64,000 nucleotides of DNA from Stereocaulon alpinum (lineage: Eukaryota > Ascomycota > Lecanoromycetes > Lecanorales > Stereocaulaceae). The position numbers were made by a program, and so were the translations under genes. Location: NCBI GenBank assembly GCA_018257865.1, contig JAEUBA010000052.1, positions 62,001 through 126,000 of the forward strand, in the 5' to 3' direction. The notes beneath the pieces are model-generated. The model worked only from the letters and a program-made list of their open reading frames with translations. It was not told the origin of the DNA and ran no database searches. This document shows, one piece after another, positions 36,184 through 47,447 of the stretch; within the stretch, counting starts at the first letter, position 1; every line of letters begins with the position of its first letter.

Positions 36184-39100
36184 ATGGCTGCGTCGCGACG
36201 GAGCCCATTGATGAGAGATCAGTGGAGAGCTGAAGACGACTACAGGGACACATATCGTCGCAAAGACAGAGACAGGGACAGAGGCTCAAGCGATCGTCGC
36301 CAGGTTTCGCCCGCAGCCCCACAGCGCCAGAGAGATACAGACGTTGGCTTGAAGATCAAGGGCAGAGCCATAATCGACTCTGCACCTGGGTCTCCATCGA
36401 GGAGAAAGAAGGCGGAGGAGGAAAGAGGCCCAAGGAAGGACACTACAAGGAGAGAAAGTCGTTCGCCCCCAAGGCGAAGACCTAGAGACGAGGAGCGAGT
36501 CAAACGTCCTCGCGACCTCAGTGGGGACCGACGTACAGATCGACCTAGGCATCGAGACGAATCCGACCATATCACCAAACGGAGGAGAACTCGGAGCAGA
36601 TCACCGGCTCGTGAGATATTCGATTTTAGAGAGGACCGGAGAAGACCTCGTAGCCCGATCTATTCCGGTCGAATTGATACATTCCGTCCAAGTAGTAGAA
36701 GACGTGAGCGACCTCATTCGCCTCCCCGCCCAAGCCGTGGGGACCACTATTCATCTTCATATTCAGAAGCAGGAAGCTTGGCTGGCCGTTTCGGAGATTC
36801 CTACGTCCCGGGGGCACGAAGACGCCCGAGTCCACCTACATATTCCGACTCGAAATCTTCATCATATCGCAGACGCTCTCGGTCTACAGATAGATACCCT
36901 AAGCCCAGGAAAGCGTCGCCAGTACATCAGAAGCGTGCGTCATCCCCAGACCGTCCGCCGAGAAGGGAAAGGGTTACTGCTGTATCCAAAGACCGTCCTA
37001 CTCTCCGCACTGAACATTCACCAAGAAGGCACCAGGAAGTGACTCGACGCCGAAGAACACCCTCACCATTGTCCCGGGAAGACACAAGAAGATCGACCAG
37101 GAAAGAGAGGTCTCCCACACCCGAGAGGCGAGAAGGAGCAGGAAGTGGTCGCACAAAGATGCAATCATCCACACGACCTATACAATCCATCTTAGATGAT
37201 GGTCAACGCCGCCCCTCCCCACCGCGGCCCATTCCAAGTTTCGATTCCGTGCCCCAAAATCCTGCAACTATAAGTGAAGCGTTTCCCTTACATGGAATGA
37301 AAGCCAGCGATGTGCACGGAAATCATGGAAATCATCGGCCAAACCGCCCACCCCATCTCAACACCCAACATTCGTATTCAGCTTCTCCCCAATGGACACC
37401 GACTTCATCACACCATGGCTCTCCGCACTCCGGTTCACCTTTCAACCAACCCCGAGGGGGATGGGGTGGTCAACAGCAGCAGTACCAGGGCCAGCAAGGG
37501 TATGTATTATTCAAGAACATCAATTTCCCACGCTAACATCCTCAAAGTATGAATGCGTACTCGCCTCCGTACCGGCAAGGTAGTTATCCGCCCCAGCAAA
37601 GTCCTCAAGCACAGTACTATCCAAACGGCCAACAAAGCCCGTATAGTGGCCCTCAGCAGATGCAGCCTGGCTATCAGAGTCAACCTTTTAGAGGAGGCCA
37701 TTCCGGCTATCGTGGCGGCCATTATGGCCAGACTCAAGATAGACGCTTCTCCGGGTCTGGTCCATCAACCCAACCCTACGGGCCTACTCCAACGCGAGGG
37801 CGAGGTGGGCATTTCCAGAATCTTCAGTGGACTGCGAACAGTGCTAGTCGTGGCCGCGGTGACAGCAATCAGGGGAACTCTGCACCACACATGCAGAACT
37901 CTCCACCACCCCAAACAGCCTCTTCCCAAGTTAATGATGAGGATGATGACAACCCATTTCGTCCTTCGAAGGATTTGCAGGTCGAGGACGAGATCGCAAA
38001 GGAAGCAAGTATGCCGCCTCCTCGGCAGAACTCCGACTCTTCTTCGAAAGTTAGCTTTGCTTTCAAAGCGAAGCCTGCTGCTCCGACACTGGCAAAATCA
38101 CCCCCAGACTTGACGCAAAGGGTGAAGGAGCCTCCAAAGAAGGAGAACCTACTTGAAAATATTAACGCCAAGGCCACGCCACGTCCTGCTGAAACCAATG
38201 CCGGGCGTGACAGGCGAGACGATCGAAGAGAACGGGACTATAGAGACGATCGTCGCGATACCCGGGATTACCGAGATCATCGACGAGGGGATTACCGTGA
38301 TGACCGACGGCCAGGACGGGACCAAAAGCGAGACCGCGTACGCGAGCGCTCTCCCGAGATCATTAAGCAAAAGAAGATATTGACGCGAATAAAGCCACGA
38401 CCCACTTTGACTGCTGAGTTCAATCAATCTACATCAGTTTATTACCGGAAGCCTGGCAATGAGTCTGTAGTGGGGTCTGGAACATACGGAAAGGTGTTTA
38501 AAGCAATCCATGTGTACACCAAGAACCTCGCCGCACTGAAAAAGATTCGCATGGATGGCGAAAAAGATGGCTTCCCTGTCACTGCTGTCCGGGAGATCAA
38601 GCTCCTGCAATCTTTGAAGCATGAGAACGTTGTAGCCCTACAAGAGGTCATGGTCGAACATAATGACTGTTTCATGGTCTTCGAATACCTGTCCCACGAT
38701 CTGACTGGTCTTCTCAATCATCCAACCTTCAAACTGGAACATGCCCATAAGAAACATCTCGGTAGACAGTTGTTCGAAGGTCTAAACTACCTTCACCGTC
38801 GAGGCGTGCTCCATCGAGACATCAAAGCCGCGAACATCCTTGTCAGCAGTACTGGTCAACTTAAACTAGCCGATTTTGGTCTTGCTCGCTTTTTTGCAAA
38901 ACACGGTAAGCCTGACTATACCAATCGAGTCATCACCATCTGGTATCGGTCGCCCGAACTCCTCCTCGGAGAGACGCAGTATGGTCCTGCCGTGGACATA
39001 TGGAGTGCGGCATGTGTCATGGTGGAGATTTTTACGAGGCACGCCATCTTTCCTGGCGATGGAGGTGAGATCAATCAGCTGGACAAAATCTACAATGTCC

Positions 39101-39614
39101 TAGGCACTCCTACGAGAGGCGAATGGCCTGGCCTGGTGGACATGGCGTGGTTTGAGCTGCTTAGACCGACCGAGAGGAAGCCTAACACCTTTGCCGAGAA
39201 ATACCAAGAAAGACTTACCCCTGACGCTTTCGAACTACTTCAAGCAATGTTCATGTACGACCCATCCAAACGGCCAACCGCTGGAGATGTGCTGGAGCAT
39301 CCGTACTTCACAACGGAGGAGCCAGCACCCAGACAAGCAATTGGGTATGTTCTTTCGTACCTACAATATGTTGTGTTTGAAAAGCTAACAGAAACCCCAG
39401 ACTCAAAGACCTGGAAGGCGACTGGCACGAATTCGAATCCAAAGCTCTCCGAAAAGAGAATGAACGCAAGAATCAAGAAGCAAGGAGGGCCGTACGACTG
39501 GAAGAGCATGAAAGAGAAAAAGCAAAGAGGCGAGCTAGCGGCTCTACGACTGCTGAGAGGGAACCCAAACGAACGAGGCCAAATTCAAGTCATGGCGAGG
39601 TGGAGTCGAAGTGA
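36184..39614 (+). CDS. CTK1: CTD kinase catalytic subunit, Ctk1/CDK12-like
   Basis: Three exons (36184-37499, 37548-39344, 39401-39614) join exactly to 1,108 residues. The first 440 residues are Arg/Ser-rich like splicing and CDK12-type proteins (SPPRRRPRDEERVKRPRDLS). A Gly/Tyr/Gln-rich part and a second Asp/Arg block (RDDRRERDYRDDRR) follow. The kinase domain begins near residue 740. It has VVGSGTYGKVFKAI, a PITAIRE-like cyclin contact (FPVTAVREIKLLQ), catalytic loop VLHRDIKAANIL, DFGLARFF, and WYRSPELLLGETQYG. The charged tail ends SSHGEVESK. Ctk1 phosphorylates Ser2 of the RNA polymerase II C-terminal repeats with its cyclin partner. Reading on past the last intron without splicing would give a false C-terminus. 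Intron 1 uses a CTCAAAG acceptor. It is longer than yeast Ctk1 mainly because of the N-terminus. Confidence 0.93.
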
Positions 39615-40129
39615 AACCCAGGTGGGTAGAATCCCTTCGCTTTATATTCACATATTTCGGGGCAATGTTATGCTAGACGGACACGCATCTTACCAGGACA
39701 TGCATAGCGTTGGAGTCGTCTCTACAGACATATGGATGGCATTTGAGCGGGTTTTGAGGTCATGTATACATTGATTCGACGTCCCCCTTTCGACGGTGGC
39801 GCTCTGTATATCTTAAGAACTTTTGGGATAAGTGCTGTAGATAAACCTTTCTGAAGTCTTTGCGAAATCCGTTGTGAAGTCTTTGTGAAGCAGCGATCTT
39901 ACGCAAGCTTGATTCACAAGATTAAAGGGTATCATTCCGTCGTCACCTAGCTATACAATATCCGTAAACAGTCCCGCACAGAATACAAAGTGCTGCAACG
40001 CTGCAACTCCTCCCAATTTCGAGTCATCGAATCCATCGCAAACCAAGGGTATCGAGCGCTCCATTCCCATTAGTACCCCATCTCATGTCTTACCTCACGC
40101 GCATTCCATATCTTAATCCAAGCTCTCAA
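39615..40129. other. Intergenic between convergent genes
   Basis: Holds the 3' flanks of the Ctk1-like and Pmp3/SNA-like genes. No coding signal; a short near-duplication (gaagtctttgcgaaatccgttgtgaagtctttgtgaag) occurs at about 39853-39889. Confidence 0.5.
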
Positions 40130-40558
40130 TCAAGCACCCTGCACAGGCACAGTCCCATAATCAGTATGTCCCCCTGTCTGTATATTCTGGCTATAAACGC
40201 CCGGCGCGCGATCCTGTGCCGTCACGCCTCCCACGCGGGCTTTGTCTTGGCGGTCGTAATAGACGTATTCAAGGTAGAAGGCGTGGAGGTGGCCTGGGAG
40301 GAACCTGTGGAATCATTAGTGGGTGTGTGGGATATGGAAGGAAGGGAGCCAAGGAACGGGTCTTACCCAAGCAGCGTAAGGCAGATGTTGATGAGGAGGT
40401 CGGCGCCGCAGCCGGCTATGAGGAAGACGCCTAGGGGCGGGACTAGAGGAGAGACTTTGTTAGTGGGATATTCTCTTCTTTGACAGGGGCTTTGAAGTGG
40501 AGCGCTTACTGAAGATTGTGATAACTACTACGACGATGGCGCTGGCAGGGCTGGCCAT
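40130..40558 (-). CDS. Pmp3/SNA (UPF0057) family small membrane protein
   Basis: Three short exons join to 99 residues. Two hydrophobic segments with the family signature are present: MASPASAIVVVVITIFIPPL, then GVFLIAGCGADLLINICLTL, then GFLPGHLHAFYLEYVYYDRQ. After the core a polar tail of about 35 residues (ARVGGVTAQDRAPGVYSQNI) makes it longer than minimal Pmp3 (about 55 residues) and more like the yeast Sna proteins. Pmp3 affects membrane potential and salt tolerance, while Sna proteins are vacuolar or endosomal. Which role applies cannot be told from the sequence. Introns start GTAAGC and GTAAGA. The start is the only Met before the first helix. Confidence 0.9.
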
Positions 40559-40916
40559 TTTAGTCTGTGGTTATAGGGGATATTTTAGGAATGCTTTAAA
40601 ATTATGTTGGATGTTTCAGTGGTTTTGGCAGGGTAGTGGGGATATGAGGAAGTATGGTGGAGGAAGTGAAAGTTGGGCGGCTAATCACTATTCAAGTATG
40701 GATGGGAGGTGGCGTGTTGATGACTTGATGCTTGGTGGAGCTCTCCCCCGGACTGATGCCTCGCGCCTTGGCAGCTTCCTTGTGAAACGGCGCGCGTCGG
40801 GAGAGATCGCTGCGGCTGTGCCGTGGCTTGAGACCCGCCAGCGCGTTAACTGAAGGCTTTATTGCAACTGGGACTCCACCAACGGTTGGATGTTGGATCC
40901 ATAACTCTCGTAGATA

Positions 40917-42251
40917 TTATGCTCTCATAGCTCCTCGCAGCAGTGGACCAACCTGTTTCCTACTTTTAGTCACATCCTTCTGCATCCATATCGATGGATG
41001 GAGCTCATCACCAGCGGGCGTGCCCTGTGTAGTAATGCCCTCAACCTCCAAATCATGAAGCTTGAGATCAGGTATCGCTCGCTCTGCGAATCTACTTGTG
41101 ACAGAAGATGCGGCTTTGTTTGTTTTCAAAAGTAGCTGTCTCTGGAATTCCCCTTTTGCGGTTATGGATGTTGTCATGATAGCATAGATTGACAGTCCTC
41201 GCTGGTTCATGAATTGTTGCAACTCTTCTTTAAAAGGAGACTTGCTCGAACCCGACTCAGCTTTCTTAACGAGGAATTCCAAGGGTTTCACAACCGAACT
41301 AATGCCCAGATTCATCCCATTCTCCGTCCATTGTTTATAATCCTTTTGTAGGATTTCATCCAAGCTGAGATGCTCAATGTCTCTTTTGGCCTCATCAATC
41401 TCCGCGAAGTATTGATCGCAACTCCATGATTTTGCATCTTTTGCGGACATTTGGATCTTTGCCTCCAAGTACTCCACAGCTTCCCTATCCACTTGCTGGA
41501 CCTTCCCTGGAGCTTTAAGATCAGCTGTATCAACGAGTATAGATGCTAGTGCCATCTTCGCGATCTGCGCGTCCCATGCCTGAGTCACAGCGCTGTCGTC
41601 AACTGCAGCTTCGCCTTGAGCGTGGGCAGCGCCGGAGGATAGTGAAGAGCTGGAAATACCATCCCATGCGGACCTGCAGTATCGCACAACAAGGCTTGTG
41701 CAAGACCCGCACTTCTCAATCACTCGTGGCTCAGACCCAGTATCTCGAGTGATTGCATTCTCTTCTTCATGATGATCGATGACCCCATGCACGTGCCTGG
41801 AGTATTCGTCACCAAGCTGTCCTTGGAGCTTATTGTGGTCCACTAGTATCCAGCGTACATTTTCAGGCTGCCTGAACCGATCAGGTAAGTCATTGAGCGT
41901 AATGAGCTGAGAAGTAGAGATGTTGGAATGACCACAAACGGCAGTGAACTCGGGACGAAGGCGCAGACCAGATGCCGGTATGTTCAGCAATGGCACGTAG
42001 AGAGGTGAGAAAGCGTCTCGAGGTGGAACGGTAGATCTTATGTAGGCGTAGAGAAGTGATGAGGTAAAGGAATCCAGATCTGACGAGCTTCAGCGACTAT
42101 GGAAGAGAAGTAAAGCGAATGTGCGGGGTGGTAGACCTGCAGACTCGTTCCCTACAACTATATTGATCTTTTGATCTCCATGGACTGCTTGAGCCAGACC
42201 TCTTTTGGCATGGTTCAAGAACGCGCGCAGAGATTTGCGCGGGAAAGCCAT
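40917..42251 (-). CDS. PPX1: Exopolyphosphatase, DHH family (Ppx1-like)
   Basis: Two exons (42137-42251, 40917-42079) join exactly to 425 residues. DHH-superfamily motif I, NIVVGNESADLDSF, is rebuilt only across the splice. Motif II is ILVDHNKLQGQ, the namesake motif is GVIDHHEEEN, and the fourth metal motif is SILVDTADLKAPGKV. The DHHA2-type C-terminal domain follows (DYKQWTENGMNLGISSVVKP, MTTSITAKGEFQRQL). The enzyme removes phosphate from the ends of inorganic polyphosphate using Mn/Mg. The yeast orthologue is cytosolic and mitochondrial. It lies head-to-head with the Prp45 gene across 227 bp. Confidence 0.93.
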
Positions 42252-42478
42252 TGATCATGCTTGACGATTCTCGATTAGCTTAATCATAAGGTAGTCAAGG
42301 CCGACAGTAACAGCACAAAATGAGGGCACGATGGGGGAATTCTTGGCATATAATTGATTGCCTTGATGACTCAGCCGGCAGCAAGCAGAACGTCGAGAAA
42401 TGATTCCGACTGTTCATGTTCGACACTGACTACGTCCAGCACAGCTCATCCTCCAATCCTCACCGCTCCTCTGTCGAT
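42252..42478. promoter_or_regulatory. Shared upstream region of Ppx1-like and Prp45 genes
   Basis: 227 bp between divergent start codons, so 5' leaders and both promoters must fit here. No specific factor site was recognised. Confidence 0.5.
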
Positions 42479-44344
42479 ATGTCGTCGATCTCAACCTCCT
42501 TAGCCAAAGCTTTGCCGAAACCGAAATACACAGGAGAAAGTGAAGAGCTACCGAGTCACACCAAGTCTAAAGGTCCAAAGATATTGGGCGCTGAAGCTTT
42601 GGACGAGACACGGATAGTCCTGAAGGTGAGTCCTCACACTCATAGTATGACAGTTGTCGCCTCTGTGCTAATGTCAGTCCAGCGGACTGGCCCTCCGGCA
42701 TATGGACAAAGAGCAGGATGGCGGCCAAGATCTGCAGAGGATTATGGAGATGGGGGGGCCTTTCCAGAAATACCGGTAGCGCAGTATCCTCTCGATATGG
42801 GTAGAAAGTCCTCGTCTACGTCGAATGCTCTAGCTGTACAGGTGGATGCGGAAGGAAAGGTCAAATACGACGCCATAGCCCGCCAAGGACACAACGACAA
42901 GCGCATCGTGCACGCCTCATTTAAGGATCTGATACCGCTTCGGCAAAGAGCGGACGTGGGAGAAATCTCGCTGGACCGGCCGTCAGAAGAGGAGGTCGCT
43001 GCGCAGACAAAAAAAACGAAGGATGCTCTGGAAAAGTTGGTAAACGGAGCAGTCGCTGCACAGAAGCCCAAGCATGTCCAAGGCATTACCAGGAGCGATG
43101 CGACGTACGTGCGCTATACGCCGGCAAATCAAATGGGTGATGTGACACGGAAGAATGACAGAATAATGAAGATTATGGAGAGGCAGAAAGACCCGTTGGA
43201 GCCTCCCAAATTCAAGCACAAAAAGATACCGAGAGGCCCGCCGTCGCCTCCACCGCCTGTCATGCATTCACCTCCACGAAAACTAACCGCAGAAGACCAA
43301 GAAGCTTGGAAGATACCGCCCACTGTCTCGAATTGGAAGAATCCCAAAGGTTACACCGTGCCCCTGGACAAACGTCTAGCAGCTGATGGCCGAGGCCTCC
43401 AAGATGTCACCATTAACGACAAGTTCGCAACGTTCTCTGAAGCCTTGAATACAGCCGATAGACACGCCAGACAAGAAGTCCAACAGCGAGCCCTTATGCA
43501 GCAGAAATTAGCTGAGAGGGAGCGCATGGAGAAAGAAGACCAACTGAGGATGCTGGCACAAAAAGCCCGTGAAGAGCGGTCAATGGCTGGGAGACGGGCA
43601 TCTCACGCGAGATCATACAGCAGGAGTAGAAGTCGTTCAGCGTCCTCGTATAGCCGGTCAGATAGCGAAGACGAGGAGGCAACAAGAGAACGAGAGCAAA
43701 TGCGGAGAGAAAGACGGCAGGAGAATGAAAAGCAATTACGGCAGTCACGCATGGGCACCGAGCGAAGGATACAGATGCTAGCAAGGGAACAGAACAGAGA
43801 TATCTCAGAGAAGGTAGCGTTAGGGTTGGCAAAGCCTACCCAGTCTTCAGAGTCAATGTGGGACTCACGGCTTTTCAACCAAACGAGTGGCTTCGATACG
43901 GGCTTCAATGAAGACCAAGCCTACGACAAACCCTTGTTCGCGGCGCAAGATGCTATCAGCAGCATATACAGGCCAAGAGCGAACGTGGATGATGACGACG
44001 AAGAAGATGGAGGCAAAGAGTATGACAAAATTGCCAAGAGTAATCGATTTGAGGTCTTGGGAAAGGCGAAAGAGGGGTTCAAGGGTGCTGCTGATGCTGA
44101 GGTCAGTACAACTAAACTTTCCTGCAGGGTACACTTTACTAATTTGGGTGGCATGCAGGCGCGAGATGGGCCAGTACAGTTCGAAAAGGACACCACCAAT
44201 GCAGCCGACCCCTTCCATATCGACGATATGATCAGAGACGTAACGGGGGGTGTGGGCGGAAGTGGAAACAAAAAGCACGGATTACAAGAGTCCGACGATA
44301 GGAGAACGAAGAGGGCGAGAGTCGATGAAGATGATGACAGATAA
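42479..44344 (+). CDS. PRP45: Pre-mRNA-processing protein 45 (SNW/SKIP family)
   Basis: Three exons (42479-42625, 42683-44101, 44159-44344) give 583 residues, a usual length for SNW proteins. The start is MSSISTSLAKALPKPKYTGE; an in-frame ATG 63 nt upstream is less likely. The conserved parts are RTGPPAYGQRAGWRPRSAED, GGAFPEIPVAQYPLDMGRK, ALAVQVDAEGKVKYDAI, and the SNW core KIPRGPPSPPPPVMHSPPRK followed by VSNWKNPKGYTVPLDKRLAA. An RS segment (SRSRSRSASSYSRSDSEDEE) and the C-terminal GFDTGFNEDQAYDKPLF follow. The protein joins the activated spliceosome near Prp46 and bridges transcription factors. Both introns are 57 nt, in frame and free of stops, so an unspliced frame also stays open. Confidence 0.95.
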   Translation: MSSISTSLAKALPKPKYTGESEELPSHTKSKGPKILGAEALDETRIVLKVSPHTHSMTVVASVLMSVQRTGPPAYGQRAGWRPRSAEDYGDGGAFPEIPVAQYPLDMGRKSSSTSNALAVQVDAEGKVKYDAIARQGHNDKRIVHASFKDLIPLRQRADVGEISLDRPSEEEVAAQTKKTKDALEKLVNGAVAAQKPKHVQGITRSDATYVRYTPANQMGDVTRKNDRIMKIMERQKDPLEPPKFKHKKIPRGPPSPPPPVMHSPPRKLTAEDQEAWKIPPTVSNWKNPKGYTVPLDKRLAADGRGLQDVTINDKFATFSEALNTADRHARQEVQQRALMQQKLAERERMEKEDQLRMLAQKAREERSMAGRRASHARSYSRSRSRSASSYSRSDSEDEEATREREQMRRERRQENEKQLRQSRMGTERRIQMLAREQNRDISEKVALGLAKPTQSSESMWDSRLFNQTSGFDTGFNEDQAYDKPLFAAQDAISSIYRPRANVDDDDEEDGGKEYDKIAKSNRFEVLGKAKEGFKGAADAEVSTTKLSCRVHFTNLGGMQARDGPVQFEKDTTNAADPFHIDDMIRDVTGGVGGSGNKKHGLQESDDRRTKRARVDEDDDR

Positions 44345-45253
44345 GTGCTACGAATAGCCTTGTTGAAGGAACCAAGCAATGCCTACAGGTGCCAAATACC
44401 ATAACCTTGTAATTTCGCTCCGAGATTTCCATCCAATTCTCCCTTAAACCTGGCCAAAACATCTGTCATTCAAAGAAATATCACCTTCCTCTTCACCTTC
44501 CTCTTCACCCTCCTCTTTTCCTCTTCCTCCTTCCCTCGAATCTCATCTGCATCCGTGTCTCCCCTCTCCTCAGCTACAGCAAATCCTCCCAAAAAAGCTC
44601 TTCATATCTTCACCCAAGCTATCCAAATGCCTCTCACTTCGTTCCTGATGGTCCTGCCTTCCAGCTGCTTCCTTCTCATCCTCTTCCTTCATTACTTTCT
44701 TATTGACCTTCGAGGGAGGGGACGAGGCCACCAACTTTTATGTCTTTTTCATGAACAGCGTCAGTTGTTTATTATTGTTGCTGTTTGGGTAGAAGGGATT
44801 GTATGCGTTGTCTCTGAGGGTGGAGGTATGAGGGGATATAGGCAAGCTGTTCTCTGCAGGAGACGGTGTAGTTGTCATGGCTAATCACCTATCTGCCATC
44901 TTCGAAGGGCGTTGGTGAACGAGCTGGGTTTGGGTTTAGGTCTGTGTATGGTAAGAGGCATTGATGGTGGATGGTTTGGAGGGTTGCGAGCTTAAGAAGA
45001 ACTCAATTGTGGAGAGACAGGGGGTGCTGCTGCTGAAGTAGGGAAGGGGCCGGGTTTGGTAGTGAAAAGTGATTTAAAGAAGGAGAAGGGTGTGCATTCT
45101 GAGCTGGAACATATACACTGAGCGGAATGACTCATCAATATTATGCTAAGACAATTTGCTCCACACCCATCCTCATAATGCATTATCTACCCACCGAATC
45201 CAGAATAGCTCAACTCAAACTCCTCCAGGCCCAACACATGCTGATACAATTGC
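44345..45253. other. Intergenic between convergent genes, with pyrimidine-rich tract
   Basis: No gene is supported. About 44470-44545 is a CT-rich tract (repeats of ttcctcttcacc). The interval contains the 3' ends of Prp45 and the acidic-protein gene. Confidence 0.5.
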
Positions 45254-46588
45254 TTATGACCAGAACCAACCCTTCGACTTCTTTTCGTCGGCTTCTTTCT
45301 GATTGAGATCCTTATCATTTGATGCAACCTTAGCAGCGGGCAATTGCACCTGTAGCATTGGGTTCTGCGTATGCACCGTTTCTGTACTCTCTTCCCTTCC
45401 ATCGGAAAATCTTTTCTTGAGCACAACCTTTGTGTTCACTGTACCGTCTGGTAGCGTGACTCGTTCGGTGGTAGTGAGAGTTGATAGGATGCTAGGCTTA
45501 GCACTATCTGTCGCAGTTGGAGCGGAGTCATGCTGTAATTGGGCGAAAGATCGACATGCTGATTGGGCGATGCTGGACGTATTAGAGGATGCGGCTTTGG
45601 AATCTAAAAATCTTTCGTAAAGGTCTAGTTCTGTAACTTCTTCATCGTCATCCTCGTCGTCATCATCAGCTTCGTCAAAGTCACCGTCAGCTTCGTCTTC
45701 GTCCGCATCGTTCTCAGGCTGCCTTGAATCGGCAAATCGGTCCAAGAACCCAGGCTTTCTCCTGATAGCTGTCGACGTTGCACGCTGAGCTTCCTGTCTT
45801 TCCTCCGCATCTCGTTCTCTTTCGCGTTGACGCACAGCCATATCAATCATTTCCCTAACCCATTCAGCCTTACTAAGGTCTGGCCTGTTTGTGCATTTGG
45901 ATCCTATTTCCCGTCCACTCTGCACAGCAAGCAGATCCTCAAATGCTTCTCGCCAATGAACGTCCTGATCCTTGAATAGCCGATGCTGCTCAAGTCGAAC
46001 AGGGGAGTAAGGGCCGAAGAGTAGGTATGTTATGGGGCTGGAGTTGACTTGCTCGCCGATCATGGAGAAGGTATCGAAGGGGAAGGAAATGCTAAAGCCT
46101 TTAGACAGTGGGAATGGATCAAGCGCAGTATCATCTGAGAAGCCTGTAGTTTGGCCAAATCGCTCTACGGGCACCTCTCGCTCTGCTGGTCTGTAAGGGC
46201 ATCTGAGTGGTTTGTCATCATCGCGGATGCACCTTTGCGTATCGTCCTGGGCAGTGTCCTGGTCTTGTTGCTCTTTCATGGACTTTATATAGGAATTCCA
46301 GGGGGGCTCCTGCTCTTGTTGCTCGTCACGAGCCCTAGTATACACATCCATGATCTTGCCCATCTCCTCTGCTTCTCGATCGAGCGCGTCCCGTGATTCT
46401 CTTGCTTCTTGTAACCATGCCTGATAATCTTTTGTAGCGCGATCTGGAGATGAAGAGCTAGACGGTGTATGCAAACCAAAGACGCTATTGAAGATGGTAG
46501 ACATCTGTTCGTCAGCGAAGCGTCGGAAGGCAATGAACGGATTTGTGGTGTCGTCATGTGGATTGCGATCCTCGTCGGAGGGAGCCAT
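45254..46588 (-). CDS. Acidic protein of unknown function with KGWFWS C-terminus
   Basis: Intronless, 444 residues from the Met at 46588 (MAPSDEDRNPHDD). A longer frame upstream lacks protein character. Features in order: PFIAFRRFADEQMSTIFNSV, a helical stretch LQEARESRDALDREAEEMGK, and an ordered middle GFSISFPFDTFSMIGEQVNS then YLLFGPYSPVRLEQHRLF. After these come a very acidic run of about 40 Asp/Glu-rich residues, ERVTLPDGTVNTKVVLKKRF then SDGREESTETVHTQ, and the end KKSKGWFWS. Similar proteins are, to my knowledge, common in filamentous ascomycetes without a known role. The TLPDGTVNTKVVLKKRFSDG block resembles C-terminal segments of HAX1-like proteins, but I would not assign that family. 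Confidence 0.75.
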   Translation of the reverse strand: MAPSDEDRNPHDDTTNPFIAFRRFADEQMSTIFNSVFGLHTPSSSSSPDRATKDYQAWLQEARESRDALDREAEEMGKIMDVYTRARDEQQEQEPPWNSYIKSMKEQQDQDTAQDDTQRCIRDDDKPLRCPYRPAEREVPVERFGQTTGFSDDTALDPFPLSKGFSISFPFDTFSMIGEQVNSSPITYLLFGPYSPVRLEQHRLFKDQDVHWREAFEDLLAVQSGREIGSKCTNRPDLSKAEWVREMIDMAVRQRERERDAEERQEAQRATSTAIRRKPGFLDRFADSRQPENDADEDEADGDFDEADDDDEDDDEEVTELDLYERFLDSKAASSNTSSIAQSACRSFAQLQHDSAPTATDSAKPSILSTLTTTERVTLPDGTVNTKVVLKKRFSDGREESTETVHTQNPMLQVQLPAAKVASNDKDLNQKEADEKKSKGWFWS

Positions 46589-46844
46589 AGTAGCAGATTC
46601 AGATGTATTTACGTGGAATAGCTTGGTGGAAAGGTTGGATGAAGAAGAGTAAAGGTGAAAGTGGGAAGTGAGGTGGACGATATGAAGACAATGGCGGGGC
46701 TCACGGAGTTTCAAAGGCCGAAGCGCCAACGCATTTGATTGGCTACGCGTGTCTGCAGTTACTGCCTTCGCGCCTTCACATACTTCTTCCATCGATGTAC
46801 GTTATGGAAGGATTCGGACCTGTACTGTATGCATGCGCTGTCTT

Positions 46845-47447
46845 CTATGATGCAGGCTTGTTCGAGTAAATGAAAGCCCCCTCCCCCACAATACCGCTGA
46901 TTTCATCCAAAACCTCAAACTGCAGGGCCATGTAACCAAACGTATCGAAAAATTGAACGATACCCTTGAACGCATGCGCCAGCATCGACCAACTCATTTC
47001 TTTTGAAGCTGATATTCTGACTTGTGTGTTCAAAGACCACCATGAGGGGTTCAACCTCCAGGGCATTGGTCCGTCTCCATGATTAGCTACTACTGCATCA
47101 ACGATTTGATTTTGAGCTTCGAAGCATAGGTCAAGAACTGTTTTCGGAACGAGTTTTTGCCCGTAATGGGAGAATATGACACTCGTAGTGGTGCCGTCCA
47201 CATGTACTTGATAAGGGTCGGGGGGAAGGCGCTGGCCGATGCTGCTTCCTGTAAGTGAAACCAAATCTTCTTTGCCGGACAAGGAAAGTTTCCTCGTGAC
47301 TTACGTAATTATTGCATTCGGAAAGGTAGGAGTGCCCGGCGAGTCGAGCTCAGCTGTGGAGTTGAGAGGAATCACTGGTGGCGCCGCCAGAATCAAGGTG
47401 CAGATTTGAAGGATAATGGCAAGCGGTAAACTTCCCCAAAGCTTCAT
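46845..47447 (-). CDS. Small secreted protein, unknown function
   Basis: Two exons (47305-47447 and 46845-47244) give 180 residues. The Met at 47447 begins a clear signal peptide (MKLWGSLPLAIILQICTLIL) with a likely cut after ILAAPP. The mature part reads PYQVHVDGTTTSVIFSHYGQ, CFEAQNQIVDAVVANHGDG, EMSWSMLAHAFKGIVQFFDT and IVGEGAFIYSNKP. It has only one Cys after the leader. The layout matches a broadly distributed family of fungal secreted proteins of unknown function. The acceptor is uncertain: the CAG gives the wrong phase, while the AAG four bases on (CAGGAAG) restores it. That choice joins AIIT to SIGQR. Confidence 0.7.

Noticed and set aside
44555..44884. 109-residue frame with a hydrophobic stretch after Prp45
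   Set aside because: It lies in a CT-rich tract that naturally translates to hydrophobic residues. No conserved motif and a poor continuation.
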